The position numbers were made by a program, and so were the translations under genes. From NCBI GenBank assembly GCA_947625335.1, contig CANQNY010000006.1, positions 1 to 44,768 on the forward strand: DNA of 44,768 nt, written 5' to 3'. This document shows, piece after piece, positions 1 through 7,355 of the stretch. Origin of the DNA: an uncultured Clostridia bacterium (GTDB taxonomy: Bacteria; Bacillota; Clostridia; Oscillospirales; Ruminococcaceae). How positions within the stretch are numbered: the stretch's first letter is position 1; each line of letters begins with the position of its first letter. The notes under the pieces are model-generated. The model had not been told where the DNA came from. It did not search any database and saw only the letters and a list, made by a program, of their open reading frames with translations.

Positions 1-17
1 TCAGCTCGTGTTTGTGG

Positions 18-23
18 TATAAT
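18..23 (+). promoter_or_regulatory. Probable promoter -10 box at window edge
   Basis: A perfect TATAAT preceded by TGTGG lies at the very start of the window. A -35 box at the usual 17-nt spacing would fall just off the left edge, so only half the promoter can be checked. It would read into the small early genes that begin at 253. Confidence 0.4.
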
Positions 24-57
24 TTATTTAGTAGGGTATCTGTTCGGTTATATAGGT

Positions 58-87
58 AATTGCGTAAAATAAAAGTTTTACGCAATT
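58..87. repeat. Perfect 12-bp inverted repeat in the early leader
   Basis: AATTGCGTAAAA (58-69) and TTTTACGCAATT (76-87) are perfect inverted copies around a 6-nt spacer. No T-run follows, so it does not look like an intrinsic terminator. It lies about 35 nt downstream of the TATAAT at 18-23 and could be an operator or an mRNA hairpin. The rest of 90-252 is C-rich and noncoding. It holds one small hairpin, AGACCC (162-167) with GGGTCT (173-178). Confidence 0.5.
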
Positions 88-252
88 AGAGAACGCAGGA
101 ATGCGGGGAAAGCGGGGAACACCTCGGGCAGCCTGCACCACCCCCACCCCACTATACAGCGAGACCCCCCGCGGGTCTTCCTCTACCCCTCACCGAACTT
201 TAAAAACAAAATGGCGGTTGGTCTGACGGCAAAAACGACAGAGGAGGAAAAC

Positions 253-480
253 ATGGGACTGATAGACTGTCTGGAATTTAAACCGTGTCCGTTTTGTGGC
301 GGCACGGCTCATATAAGCTCGCATTCGGCGGGAGGGGGATATTATCTCACGGCTGTTGTTTGTGACTTTTGCGGGGCAAACACGGGAGAAATCCTGACGA
401 GGGGCGGCATTTTTGGTGATATGTTTGCCTATGCAAGGTGGCAAACGAGAAAGGGAAACGAGAGGGAGTGTGATGAATAA
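253..480 (+). CDS. Lar-like zinc-ribbon protein
   Basis: A 75-residue protein with two zinc knuckles, CPFCGG near residue 9 and CDFC near residue 35, and a C-terminal YARWQTR segment. This CPFCGG...W(N/Q)(T/R)R layout is that of the Lar restriction-alleviation family found in phages and prophages. Lar proteins modulate type I restriction in enteric hosts; that role here is inference. The start is the ATG after GAGGAGGAAA (242-251); an upstream ATG at 211 has no ribosome site. The next gene overlaps its stop by one base, so the two are probably translationally coupled. Confidence 0.75.
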   Translation: MGLIDCLEFKPCPFCGGTAHISSHSAGGGYYLTAVVCDFCGANTGEILTRGGIFGDMFAYARWQTRKGNERECDE

Positions 481-686
481 TGGAAGCAGAGGATTTGTTT
501 TTGAAAATCAAATTCAAGTGCGAGAATTGCGGACGGGAATTTGAAGAAAAGGAGATAAATTCGGAGTTTGGGTATTGCCGTCTTGACCCGTCCGGAATGA
601 TATTCAAGACCACCTGCCCGTCGTGCGGCAGTAAATGCGAGGAACGCACGCTTGTGTGTTGTATAGGCGGTTTGAGAAGCAAGTAG
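480..686 (+). CDS. Small zinc-ribbon phage protein
   Basis: A 68-residue protein with CENC near residue 14 and CPSCGSKC near residue 45, followed by another Cys pair (CC). It probably folds around one zinc ion. The ATG overlaps the previous stop (TAATG), so it is likely translated by re-initiation. It sits in a run of similar tiny Cys-rich genes and I do not recognise a specific family. A nucleic-acid-binding or anti-host role is plausible but unproven. Confidence 0.6.
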   Translation: MEAEDLFLKIKFKCENCGREFEEKEINSEFGYCRLDPSGMIFKTTCPSCGSKCEERTLVCCIGGLRSK

Positions 687-703
687 AGGAATTTGATGTT
701 CCA

Positions 704-850
704 ATGTTGGAGGAAGAAAAAATAAGGTTAAAATGCCATTGGTACGATTTTTGCATTAAAGGCTCGGAAATATACGACGAAGTTAAAAAATATCCCGAAT
801 TTGCGGATTTGGGTGCGGATTACAAGTTGTTTTTTGAGGGGAAAAAATGA
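704..850 (+). CDS. Small acidic/aromatic phage protein
   Basis: A short ORF of 48 residues beginning MLEEEKIRLKCHWYDF. A GAGGA lies about 13 nt upstream of the ATG, a rather long spacing, so the start is uncertain. Its stop overlaps an ATG (ATGA at 847) and is followed within 15 nt by the next zinc-ribbon gene. No domain is recognised. It is called because it is compact, fits the dense same-strand gene array and keeps the spacing pattern of its neighbours. Confidence 0.4.
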   Translation: MLEEEKIRLKCHWYDFCIKGSEIYDEVKKYPEFADLGADYKLFFEGKK

Positions 851-864
851 GGAGGAATGACAAG

Positions 865-1038
865 ATGGATATAACAGACCTTAAAGCTTGCCCATTTTGC
901 GGGAACGGAGTTTTGGTTATGAATAGCCGTTACAGGGGCGGCGTTAGAATTGTGTGTGTTAATTGCGACGCGCAGATTATTGACGAAAATCAAGAAAAGG
1001 CGATTGAGAGGTGGAACAGGGGGGCTGAAAGTGACTAA
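865..1038 (+). CDS. Lar-like zinc-ribbon protein
   Basis: A 57-residue protein with CPFCGNG (residues 9-15), CVNC near residue 35 and C-terminal AIERWNRG. This is the classic Lar-type pattern of two Cys pairs followed by a W-N-R tail. The chosen ATG has AGGAGGA (850-856) at good spacing; an ATG at 847 overlaps the previous stop and would place the ribosome site inside the gene. It overlaps the next ORF by 8 nt. Restriction alleviation is the family role; function here is inferred. Confidence 0.7.
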   Translation: MDITDLKACPFCGNGVLVMNSRYRGGVRIVCVNCDAQIIDENQEKAIERWNRGAESD

Positions 1039-1216
1039 CTTTGAGGAAATCAAGGCGAGAATAGGTGTTCGGCTAATGGCGACAATTGCGGCAGAGCTGG
1101 TTACAGGTTGCGAAAAGTGCCCGATACAAGAGTTTTGTGACTCGCGCAAATTTTTTGTTTGCAAAACAGCTTGGGAAAGTTGGCTCGAAAGTGAGACGGA
1201 CGAAAATGAAAGTTGA
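1031..1216 (+). CDS. Small Cys-rich phage protein
   Basis: A 61-residue ORF starting at GTG, overlapping the previous gene by 8 nt, with a G-rich stretch (GAGG...AGGGGGG) upstream. The middle holds CEKC, then FCDSR and a further Cys, a spacing (CxxCx4C...C) that could bind zinc. It occurs in the same early cassette as the Lar-like genes. Family not recognised. Confidence 0.5.
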   Translation: MTNFEEIKARIGVRLMATIAAELVTGCEKCPIQEFCDSRKFFVCKTAWESWLESETDENES

Positions 1217-1439
1217 CGGAATACTGCGATGTATATGCTGCTCCGACAGCAATAACAAAACGTTATATTACGGAATGCCGCACCTTAAAGTCACAAATGA
1301 CGGGAAATATTGGACATAGTTTTGTCCTAAATGCGGGAGGTGTGCGGTGAACCTTGCCTTGTCTGCTTATCTTGCGCTTGTTGACTGGAACGAAATGCAA
1401 AGAGGTTTGCGAAAGACGGGAAAAAGGATTAAGCGGTAA
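1206..1439 (+). pseudogene. Zinc-ribbon gene broken by an in-frame TAG
   Basis: From the ATG at 1206 the frame encodes 37 residues with a first zinc knuckle (RCICCSD) and then KYWT, where a TAG (1317-1319) stops it. In the same frame the next codons read FCPKCGRC, a perfect second zinc knuckle, and the frame stays open to 1439. The two halves together make an ordinary two-knuckle zinc ribbon, so the TAG looks like a mutation of a once intact gene. Neighbouring genes (480-686, and rtcB at 4219) end in TAG, so general TAG reassignment is unlikely. Alternatively the second part is translated alone from GTG 1347, which has GGGAGG 6 nt upstream, giving 30 residues. Confidence 0.5.
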
Positions 1440-1454
1440 TCAGGAGGAGCTAAA

Positions 1455-1862
1455 ATGAGGAGAGATAATCTTTTCCGCGGCAAACGGGCTGACAATGGCA
1501 AATGGGTAGAGGGGTATTTTATTCAAACGCTGATAGGCGGTAAGGAAGTCAGCGTGATTGTTCCTAAGGGAGCGTTTGACGGTATGCGAATATCGGATAA
1601 GATATATCAGGTTGACCCCGAAACGGTCGGACAATACATAGACCTTGAGGACAAAAACGGCGTGAAGATTTTTGAGGGAGATATTCTTTTGATAGCCCTT
1701 GATTATTGCAATAGGCTCGGGATTGTAATATTTATATGCGGAAAATATATGCTGAAGTGGTACAACAAACCTGCCGTGGAGGTTGGCGCGTATTACAGAG
1801 AGCGGTTAACTGTTATCGGCAACATACACGACAATCCCGAACTGCTGCACGTCGTGATATAA
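1455..1862 (+). CDS. YopX-family phage protein
   Basis: A 135-residue protein of the YopX family (named from Bacillus phage SPBc2), a small beta-rich protein of unknown function very common in Firmicute phage early regions. The hallmarks are FRGKRADNGKWVEG at the N-terminus, the central (Q)YIDLEDKNGVKIFEGDIL motif and the C-terminal VIGNIHDNPELL. Length matches the family (about 130-140). The start has AGGAGG (1442-1447) at good spacing. It lies directly before the methylase-like gene. Confidence 0.85.
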   Translation: MRRDNLFRGKRADNGKWVEGYFIQTLIGGKEVSVIVPKGAFDGMRISDKIYQVDPETVGQYIDLEDKNGVKIFEGDILLIALDYCNRLGIVIFICGKYMLKWYNKPAVEVGAYYRERLTVIGNIHDNPELLHVVI

Positions 1863-1875
1863 AGGAATGCAAACA

Positions 1876-2595
1876 ATGAATCTTGAGGAGATTATGAAAC
1901 CGCTGCTTAACTCGCGCCACACTTGGCAAGTTTGGGACGATTGGACATATATGACAGCAGTTGCGATTTCAAATGCCGTGGATTACAGGCAGGAACGGGA
2001 AGAACAATACAAGAAAATTGCCGCGCGGTACAACAAAACTGAACTGCGGGCTCTGGCGGGTATGTATGCCGCCACCGTAGAGGAGTTGGAGCGCGAACCG
2101 GAGCAGGATTTTCTCGGTAACTTGTATATGCAGCTGGGGCTTGGCGATCATTGGAAAGGGCAGTTTTTCACACCCTATTATGTATGTCGGGCAATGGCTG
2201 AAATGACGGTCACGGAGAACGTTTCCGAAGCGATAAAAGAGCGCGGATATATCACGATAGCCGACAGCGCGTGCGGCGGTGGAGCGACACTTATTGCGGC
2301 TTATCACGCCGCAAAGAAACAGCTTGAAAAAATCGGCAGGAATGCACAGGAATGTGTGCTTATTGTCGCACAGGACATTTCACAAATGACCGCTTGTATG
2401 TGCTATATACAGCTTTCCCTGCTTGGAATAGCGGCGGTTGTTAAGGTTGGCGATTCGCTGTTAAACCCGTTTACGGGAAATCCCCTGCTTGCACCACCCG
2501 CGCCTGACCTCTGGTTTACGCCTATGTTCTGTTTTCCGACGTGGGCAGGCAGACGGATTTGTGCAAAAATGGATTACAGCTTACAACGCAGGTGA
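1876..2595 (+). CDS. DNA methylase-like protein lacking the catalytic NPP(Y/F) motif
   Basis: A 239-residue protein resembling the N6-adenine methylase core of type I HsdM subunits. QFFTPYYVCRAMAEM (from about residue 96) matches the QxFTP SAM-site element, and DSACGGGATLIAAY (from about 128) matches motif I. The VAQDIS and GDSLLNP segments follow, but where NPPY/F should stand there is DLWFTPMF. Without motif IV it may not transfer methyl groups. It could be a decoy or binding protein, or simply a divergent phage branch. The start is the second ATG, because AAAGGA (1861-1866) abuts the first. Confidence 0.75.
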   Translation: MNLEEIMKPLLNSRHTWQVWDDWTYMTAVAISNAVDYRQEREEQYKKIAARYNKTELRALAGMYAATVEELEREPEQDFLGNLYMQLGLGDHWKGQFFTPYYVCRAMAEMTVTENVSEAIKERGYITIADSACGGGATLIAAYHAAKKQLEKIGRNAQECVLIVAQDISQMTACMCYIQLSLLGIAAVVKVGDSLLNPFTGNPLLAPPAPDLWFTPMFCFPTWAGRRICAKMDYSLQRR

Positions 2596-2610
2596 GAAAG
2601 GAGCAGTTTT

Positions 2611-2937
2611 ATGGAAATGTCGGAAGCCGAAATCAGATGCAGTTATAAATACGCGAAAAGACCCAAACAGCAAATACGGATATTGGCGCAGTTGAACGCT
2701 TGCAACCGTGAGCAAATCGAGATGATTTTATTCGGGAAAACAGAGAGGAAAATGCACATAAAGGGAGCGGGAGATGTGGTTGTGGACGTTGCGAAGCTTG
2801 CAGAGGAATACAATGCGGGTCTGAGTATTAAGCAGTTATCAGTCAAGCACGAAATACCTGTGGCAATGGTTACACGCCTGTTGCAGGATGCGAATGTGAC
2901 TATAAGAGGCAGAGGGAGGCGAACTGAAAATGCCTGA
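2611..2937 (+). CDS. Phage protein with HTH-like C-terminus
   Basis: A 108-residue protein. The N-terminal half (SYKYAKRPKQQIRILAQLN) is a basic helical segment frequent in Clostridial phage early proteins. The C-terminal half (VAKLAEEYNAGLSIKQLSVK, then a basic RGRGRRT tail) reads like a helix-turn-helix of the resolvase/Hin type. It may bind DNA. A GAAAGGAG site precedes the ATG. It overlaps the next gene by 8 nt. Exact family not recognised. Confidence 0.6.
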   Translation: MEMSEAEIRCSYKYAKRPKQQIRILAQLNACNREQIEMILFGKTERKMHIKGAGDVVVDVAKLAEEYNAGLSIKQLSVKHEIPVAMVTRLLQDANVTIRGRGRRTENA

Positions 2938-3136
2938 AATAGAGTTAAGGTTCTGCCCTTTTTGCGGGAAAAAAGCTATGTTTATACAATCTGACATAGA
3001 TAGCGAATCGTATGTTACTTGCTCGGGCTGTTTTTGCAGAACTCGCAAAATACATTATTCCGCTGAGTATGGTGCTAATGAAAGAGCAGCTGAAATCTGG
3101 AACAGGAGGGTGCAAGATGAAAAAAACAAAGATTGA
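2930..3136 (+). CDS. Lar-like zinc-ribbon protein
   Basis: A 68-residue protein with CPFCGKKA (residues 8-15), a second Cys pair CSGC near residue 32 and C-terminal AAEIWNRR. This is the Lar (restriction alleviation) signature again. It overlaps the preceding gene by 8 nt and the next by 20 nt, with AGGAGGG of the next gene inside it, typical of a tightly coupled early operon. Confidence 0.75.
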   Translation: MPEIELRFCPFCGKKAMFIQSDIDSESYVTCSGCFCRTRKIHYSAEYGANERAAEIWNRRVQDEKNKD

Positions 3137-3881
3137 GTGGTGCGATAGCACATTTAACCCCGTTACCGGCTGCTTGCACGGCTGCGAATATTGCTATGCA
3201 AGGCGAGTAGCGCAAAGGTTCGCGGGATATGACCTAAACGGCGGGGTCACGACAAATTGTCCCCTGCCGAGGGCAGAACTCACAGAGCCGCTGGCGGTCA
3301 CTTGGAAAAACGGAAAGACGGTACAAGCACCCTACCCGTTTGGATTTGAGCCAACGCTTCACCGTTACCGCCTTGAAGAAATTCAACGTTGGCAAAAGCC
3401 TCGGACAATCTTCGTATGCTCTATGGCTGACCTGTTCGGAGAATGGGTTCCCGACAAGTGGATAGAGGAAGTTTTCGCCGCCTGCGAAAAAGCTCCGCAG
3501 CATCGCTATTTGTTCCTCACAAAAAATCCTTTTCGGTATGAGCAGCTCCACCAAAAAGGGATTTTGTGCAAATCGGACAATATGTGGTACGGATATTCGG
3601 CTACAAAGGACGGTTATGATTTTTGGTTTGACAGTCAGTACAATTGTTTCGTAAGCGTTGAGCCGCTCCTCGGGTTACTTGGAATTGTCGATACAAAATG
3701 GGTGATTATCGGAGCGGAAACGGGAAACCGAAAAAACAAGATTGTACCGCAAAAAGAGTGGATTAACACAATTTGCAATATTGCAGACAATATGCACGTC
3801 CCCGTGTTTATGAAAGACAGTCTTATTCCCATCGTTGGCGAGGAAAATATGAGGAGGGAGTTTCCGTGGGGAAAGAGCTGA
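3117..3881 (+). CDS. DUF5131 / Gp37-Gp68 family phage protein
   Basis: A 254-residue protein of the phage Gp37/Gp68 (DUF5131) family. It opens with TKIEWCDSTFNPVTGCLHGC and then EYCYARR, a Cys cluster resembling a radical-SAM type CxxxCxxC, and later shows IFVCSMADLFGEWVP and FVSVEPLLG, both hallmarks of the family. Biochemistry is not established to my knowledge; iron-sulfur binding is suggested by the Cys cluster. The start is the ATG after AGGAGGG (3103-3109), within the end of the previous gene. It overlaps the next ORF by 16 nt. Confidence 0.85.
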   Translation: MKKTKIEWCDSTFNPVTGCLHGCEYCYARRVAQRFAGYDLNGGVTTNCPLPRAELTEPLAVTWKNGKTVQAPYPFGFEPTLHRYRLEEIQRWQKPRTIFVCSMADLFGEWVPDKWIEEVFAACEKAPQHRYLFLTKNPFRYEQLHQKGILCKSDNMWYGYSATKDGYDFWFDSQYNCFVSVEPLLGLLGIVDTKWVIIGAETGNRKNKIVPQKEWINTICNIADNMHVPVFMKDSLIPIVGEENMRREFPWGKS

Positions 3882-4141
3882 TTGAGTTGCCCGAGATAGG
3901 TGGAAAGGAGTTTGTGGACATCGCAATAGGCGTGGGGTATACAATCGGCGTTCTGGCGAATGCTTATAAAAAGCTGTTTAACTCACCTAATTTCACATTC
4001 GGCGAGGCGTGCGGGGTGGTCATAGGGCTGTCGCTTGACCTGCATGCCGACCACGACAACAGAGCAGATATGCTGCAAGCGGCTGAAACGCTGAAATCAT
4101 ATGCGCGAAAGGTTAACAGACCGAAGTTTATGATACAGTAA
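3866..4141 (+). CDS. Small hypothetical phage protein
   Basis: A 91-residue protein starting at GTG 3866, with GAGGAGGG (3851-3858) upstream inside the previous gene. It contains a short apolar stretch (FVDIAIGVGYTIGVLANAY) and a C-terminal acidic/His-rich SLDLHADHDNRADMLQAAE. Its overlap with the DUF5131 gene suggests translational coupling. I recognise no domain. Confidence 0.6.
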   Translation: MGKELIELPEIGGKEFVDIAIGVGYTIGVLANAYKKLFNSPNFTFGEACGVVIGLSLDLHADHDNRADMLQAAETLKSYARKVNRPKFMIQ

Positions 4142-4155
4142 GAAGGGAAAATGAT

Positions 4156-4185
4156 ATGAACAATGAGGAAAAAATCGTTGATTAA
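4156..4185 (+). other. 9-codon upstream ORF in frame with rtcB
   Basis: An ATG preceded by AGAAGGG (4141-4147) opens a 9-codon frame (MNNEEKIVD) that ends at TAA (4183-4185). The same frame continues without another stop into the RtcB start at 4219. It is either a leader peptide or the remains of a longer N-terminus or upstream gene. Evidence is limited to the ribosome site and frame. Confidence 0.3.
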
Positions 4186-4218
4186 GGCGTAAAGGTCGGC
4201 AAGATTGGGAGGAAAATT

Positions 4219-5442
4219 ATGATTGAATTACAAGGAAAATACGCAAGCGCAAAGGTGTTTACCGATACCGCTGACGAAGTTTCCATATCTCAAATTCGGG
4301 AAATGTTAAATCAAGAATTTACTTCGGGCAGGAAAATACGTATAATGCCCGATGTACACGCAGGAGCAGGCTGCACCATAGGTACGACAATTACGCTTAC
4401 AGACAAGGTTGTGCCGAATATCGTAGGGGTTGACATCGGCTGCGGTATGGAAGTATGCCGCCTATTCGAAAAAGACCTCGATTTACAGAAACTCAATGCA
4501 ATTATAAACCAAAAGCAGATAGACAGCCTTGTAAATGGGGCAAGAAATACCCGCCATAAGTTTGCAAAAGGCTTGTTGGAAGATGAACTGAAAAAACTGC
4601 ATTGTGCGAATAACGTTGACCTTAACAGGGCTTTATACAGCCTTGGAACTCTGGGCGGCGGCAATCATTTTATCGAAGTTGACAAAGACGACAACGGCAA
4701 TTTGTATCTTGTGGTACACTCGGGGTCAAGACATTTAGGCGTTGAGGTTGCAAAGTTTTATCAGGAGGCAGGTTACAAACAGCTTCTGCGCAAAGATGAA
4801 CTTGAAATAAAAAGCCTTATTTCTCGGTTAAAAGCGGCAGGCAGAGCGCGGGAGATAGAGGAAGAAATACGCAAACACAAGGCTCAATTTTCAAACAATA
4901 TACCGAAAGAGTATGCTTATGTTTCGGGAGAATTGTTTAAACAATACCTTGACGATATGAAAATTACGCAGGAATACGCCGCTTTAAACCGCTCCGCAAT
5001 TGTTGAGGATATTGTTGAAGAAATTGGGCTGACTTTTACAGACCGTTTCTGTACGATCCATAACTACATTGACACCGACAAGAAGATACTCAGAAAAGGG
5101 GCTGTATCTGCCGAGGCGGGAGAACGCTTGATAATACCCCTGAATATGCGTGACGGCAGTCTGATATGCGTCGGGAAAGGTAATGCAGAATGGAATTGTT
5201 CTGCTCCCCACGGTGCAGGCAGGCTGTTTTCACGCACAAAAGCAAGAGCGCAATTCTCGGTTGAGGAGTATCAGGAGCAAATGAAAGGCGTGTATACCAC
5301 TTCGGTGGGGGCTGACACGATTGACGAATGCCCCATGGCTTATAAACCCATGGAGGAAATAATTGCGAATATTGAAGACACCGTATCGATTACGGGGATA
5401 ATTAAACCCGTTTATAATTTCAAAAACGGTTCTGAAAAATAG
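4219..5442 (+). CDS. rtcB: RtcB-family RNA ligase
   Basis: A 407-residue RtcB homologue. RtcB joins a 3'-phosphate (or 2',3'-cyclic phosphate) RNA end to a 5'-OH end using GTP and Mn2+, in tRNA repair or splicing. The metal ligands are visible: DVHAGAGC near residue 46, VDIGCGM with Cys75, GGGNHF with His150 and VHSGSRH with His167. The guanylated histidine is His331 in SAPHGAGR. Length matches the ~400-residue bacterial form. GGGAGGAAAATT precedes the ATG. It sits alone between the early cassette and the terminase, a position suggesting a moron gene; repairing RNAs cut by host anticodon nucleases is an inference. Confidence 0.92.
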   Translation: MIELQGKYASAKVFTDTADEVSISQIREMLNQEFTSGRKIRIMPDVHAGAGCTIGTTITLTDKVVPNIVGVDIGCGMEVCRLFEKDLDLQKLNAIINQKQIDSLVNGARNTRHKFAKGLLEDELKKLHCANNVDLNRALYSLGTLGGGNHFIEVDKDDNGNLYLVVHSGSRHLGVEVAKFYQEAGYKQLLRKDELEIKSLISRLKAAGRAREIEEEIRKHKAQFSNNIPKEYAYVSGELFKQYLDDMKITQEYAALNRSAIVEDIVEEIGLTFTDRFCTIHNYIDTDKKILRKGAVSAEAGERLIIPLNMRDGSLICVGKGNAEWNCSAPHGAGRLFSRTKARAQFSVEEYQEQMKGVYTTSVGADTIDECPMAYKPMEEIIANIEDTVSITGIIKPVYNFKNGSEK

Positions 5443-5513
5443 GCTATCCCAAAAGACTTATTTATGAAAGCACCATAAAAGCGTTAAAAAAGCGTCATTT
5501 TGCGTGAAAAATC

Positions 5514-5542
5514 TTGAATTTATCTTTCGCGTGTGCTATTAT
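5514..5542 (+). promoter_or_regulatory. Promoter for the packaging/head operon
   Basis: TTGAAT (5514-5519), 17 nt, TATTAT (5537-5542), with TGTGC in front of the -10 box, the same context seen at other promoters of this window. It stands about 45 nt upstream of the terminase start in the only real gap (5443-5585) between rtcB and the structural genes. Confidence 0.55.
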
Positions 5543-5585
5543 TTGTGAAAAGAAGTATATTTTGCGCGCGCGAGGGGGCGTGAGA

Positions 5586-7355
5586 GTGGCAAGAAGGCGA
5601 ACGCTGTCGCAGTCGGGGATTACCCGCGCCGACGCGGAAATGACGAGATTTGACGATTTGCGCCGAAGCGAAGCGGAATACACGCTGAAAGAATGTCAAG
5701 AGCTTTTAAAAAACCTCGGCTCGACAAAGAAAAACGGGAAAGAATATCGGCTTGATATTGTCGATACCGTGAACGCCTATCGCCGAATGGCTATCTCCTA
5801 CGCAACGCTGAAAGACAAGGAAAAGGAAACCGAAAACTGGAAACAGATTTTGAGAGTTTTAAAGGACAGAGCCGACGAGGTGAAGTCTTGCAGTCCTCCG
5901 AGCGTGGCGTTGCTTACGCGGTCAATGAACGACGCTTACCGTTTTCTTGCATATGACGATTTCGAGTGTTTTCTGACCGCTCTGGAGCTGGGGCAAGACC
6001 TTGAAAGCAGGTTCTTTTATACGCGGCGAAACATTATCCGCGAGGACGTGAAAGAACTTCAGCGGCTTGAAATGGGAGATTATGATATGCTGGGCATATC
6101 CGCGCCGCCGCGTACATACAAGACTGCGCTCGGGACGCGGTTTCTGGCTTGGGTAATCGGCAGACACCCCGAAGAGTCATGCTTTTTCGCCTCGCATACG
6201 CTGAAAATGTGCCGTAAAGTAATGAACGATATACTGAAAATCGTGAATTCCGAGGCATACAAGCAGATTTTTCCGGGCGTGGAGGTTGAATCGTCCTCCG
6301 AGGACAATTGGATAGACTTATACCCGAAAAAGTTTGACAACGGTTACAGAACGCTGTATTTTGCGGGTATTGACTCAAGTATGGCGGGTGTGATTAACTG
6401 CTCGTGGCTGCTTTACGTTGACGACCTTATAGCATCGGTAATGGAAGCGAGCAACCCCGACCGTGTGGCAAATGCGGTGGAGAAATACACGGGCGATATC
6501 CGACAACGCCGCGCGAACGGACACGTTCGGGAGCTTATGATAGCTACTCGATTTGCGACGAAAGACCCGTTAGCCGTTATGGAAACTTCACGCGAGAATA
6601 ATCCGCGCTGCAAGTTTATAAAGCGTCCTGCCCTTAACGAGCTGGGCGAGAGCAATTTCATGTTCACGGTAAATCCCATGACGACGCAGCACTTTATGGA
6701 CATCAAGGCAAATATGTCCGATGTTGCGTTTGAGTGCGTTTTTCAGCAGAACCCGATAGACCGCGAGGGAATGATATTCGCGGACTTGAAACGGTACAAG
6801 GAACTGCCGCCCGGAGAGCCCGATTTGATATATATGGCTTGTGACGTGGCGTATTCGGGTTCGGACAACCTGTCCGCGCCAGTGGCTTATCAATACGGCG
6901 ACGATGTTTATATCCCCGATGTGGTTTTCCGAAAAGAGGGATTTACAGTAACGGTTCCGCTTGTCGGTAATTTTATAATAAAACATCAACCGAATTTAGG
7001 AGAATTCGAGGAAAACGCAGGTGGTGATGTTTATGCGGATAAAGTTAGAGATTTCATCATGGGTAGAGCAAATACGCGTATTTTCACTAAGAGGTCAAAG
7101 GCAAACAAGATGGTGCGTATAGAGCAATATGAGCCGATAATCAACAGCTTTTATTTCCTTGACCGCAGCTTATACAAACCGGGTAGCGATTATGACCGAT
7201 TTATCCGCGAGCTGGAGCGTTTTAACATCAACGGGCGAAACAAGCACGATGACGCGGCAGACAGTTTGGCAATGTTGGCGGAAATGAAACAAGCAAGGAA
7301 CAGGGGCGCGGGAGTTGCAATAATTCCCAGAAAGGGCAAAAGAAAAGTCAGATGA
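5586..7355 (+). CDS. Terminase large subunit
   Basis: A 589-residue packaging motor protein. The Walker A-like SAPPRTYKT lies near residues 171-179 and the Walker B LLYVDD near 275, matching the ATPase of TerL. The RNase H-like nuclease half has CDVAYSGSDN near 419 and HDDAADSLAML near 555, the acidic residues expected for DNA cleavage. An unusually long N-terminal part (about 165 residues, basic and helical) precedes the ATPase. No small-terminase gene lies between rtcB and this gene, so that part may carry a DNA-recognition role (inference) or terS lies elsewhere. GTG 5586 is chosen because GAGGGGG lies about 8 nt upstream. The portal ATG overlaps the stop. Confidence 0.9.
   Translation: MARRRTLSQSGITRADAEMTRFDDLRRSEAEYTLKECQELLKNLGSTKKNGKEYRLDIVDTVNAYRRMAISYATLKDKEKETENWKQILRVLKDRADEVKSCSPPSVALLTRSMNDAYRFLAYDDFECFLTALELGQDLESRFFYTRRNIIREDVKELQRLEMGDYDMLGISAPPRTYKTALGTRFLAWVIGRHPEESCFFASHTLKMCRKVMNDILKIVNSEAYKQIFPGVEVESSSEDNWIDLYPKKFDNGYRTLYFAGIDSSMAGVINCSWLLYVDDLIASVMEASNPDRVANAVEKYTGDIRQRRANGHVRELMIATRFATKDPLAVMETSRENNPRCKFIKRPALNELGESNFMFTVNPMTTQHFMDIKANMSDVAFECVFQQNPIDREGMIFADLKRYKELPPGEPDLIYMACDVAYSGSDNLSAPVAYQYGDDVYIPDVVFRKEGFTVTVPLVGNFIIKHQPNLGEFEENAGGDVYADKVRDFIMGRANTRIFTKRSKANKMVRIEQYEPIINSFYFLDRSLYKPGSDYDRFIRELERFNINGRNKHDDAADSLAMLAEMKQARNRGAGVAIIPRKGKRKVR

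Noticed and set aside
160-180. Hairpin AGACCC/GGGTCT in the early leader as a terminator
   Set aside because: The stem is only 6 bp and no T-run follows.
1206-1439. General TAG recoding (suppression) in this phage
   Set aside because: Other phage genes, such as 480-686 and rtcB, stop at TAG, and reading through the rtcB TAG adds only about a dozen codons before a TAA. A local mutation explains the data better.
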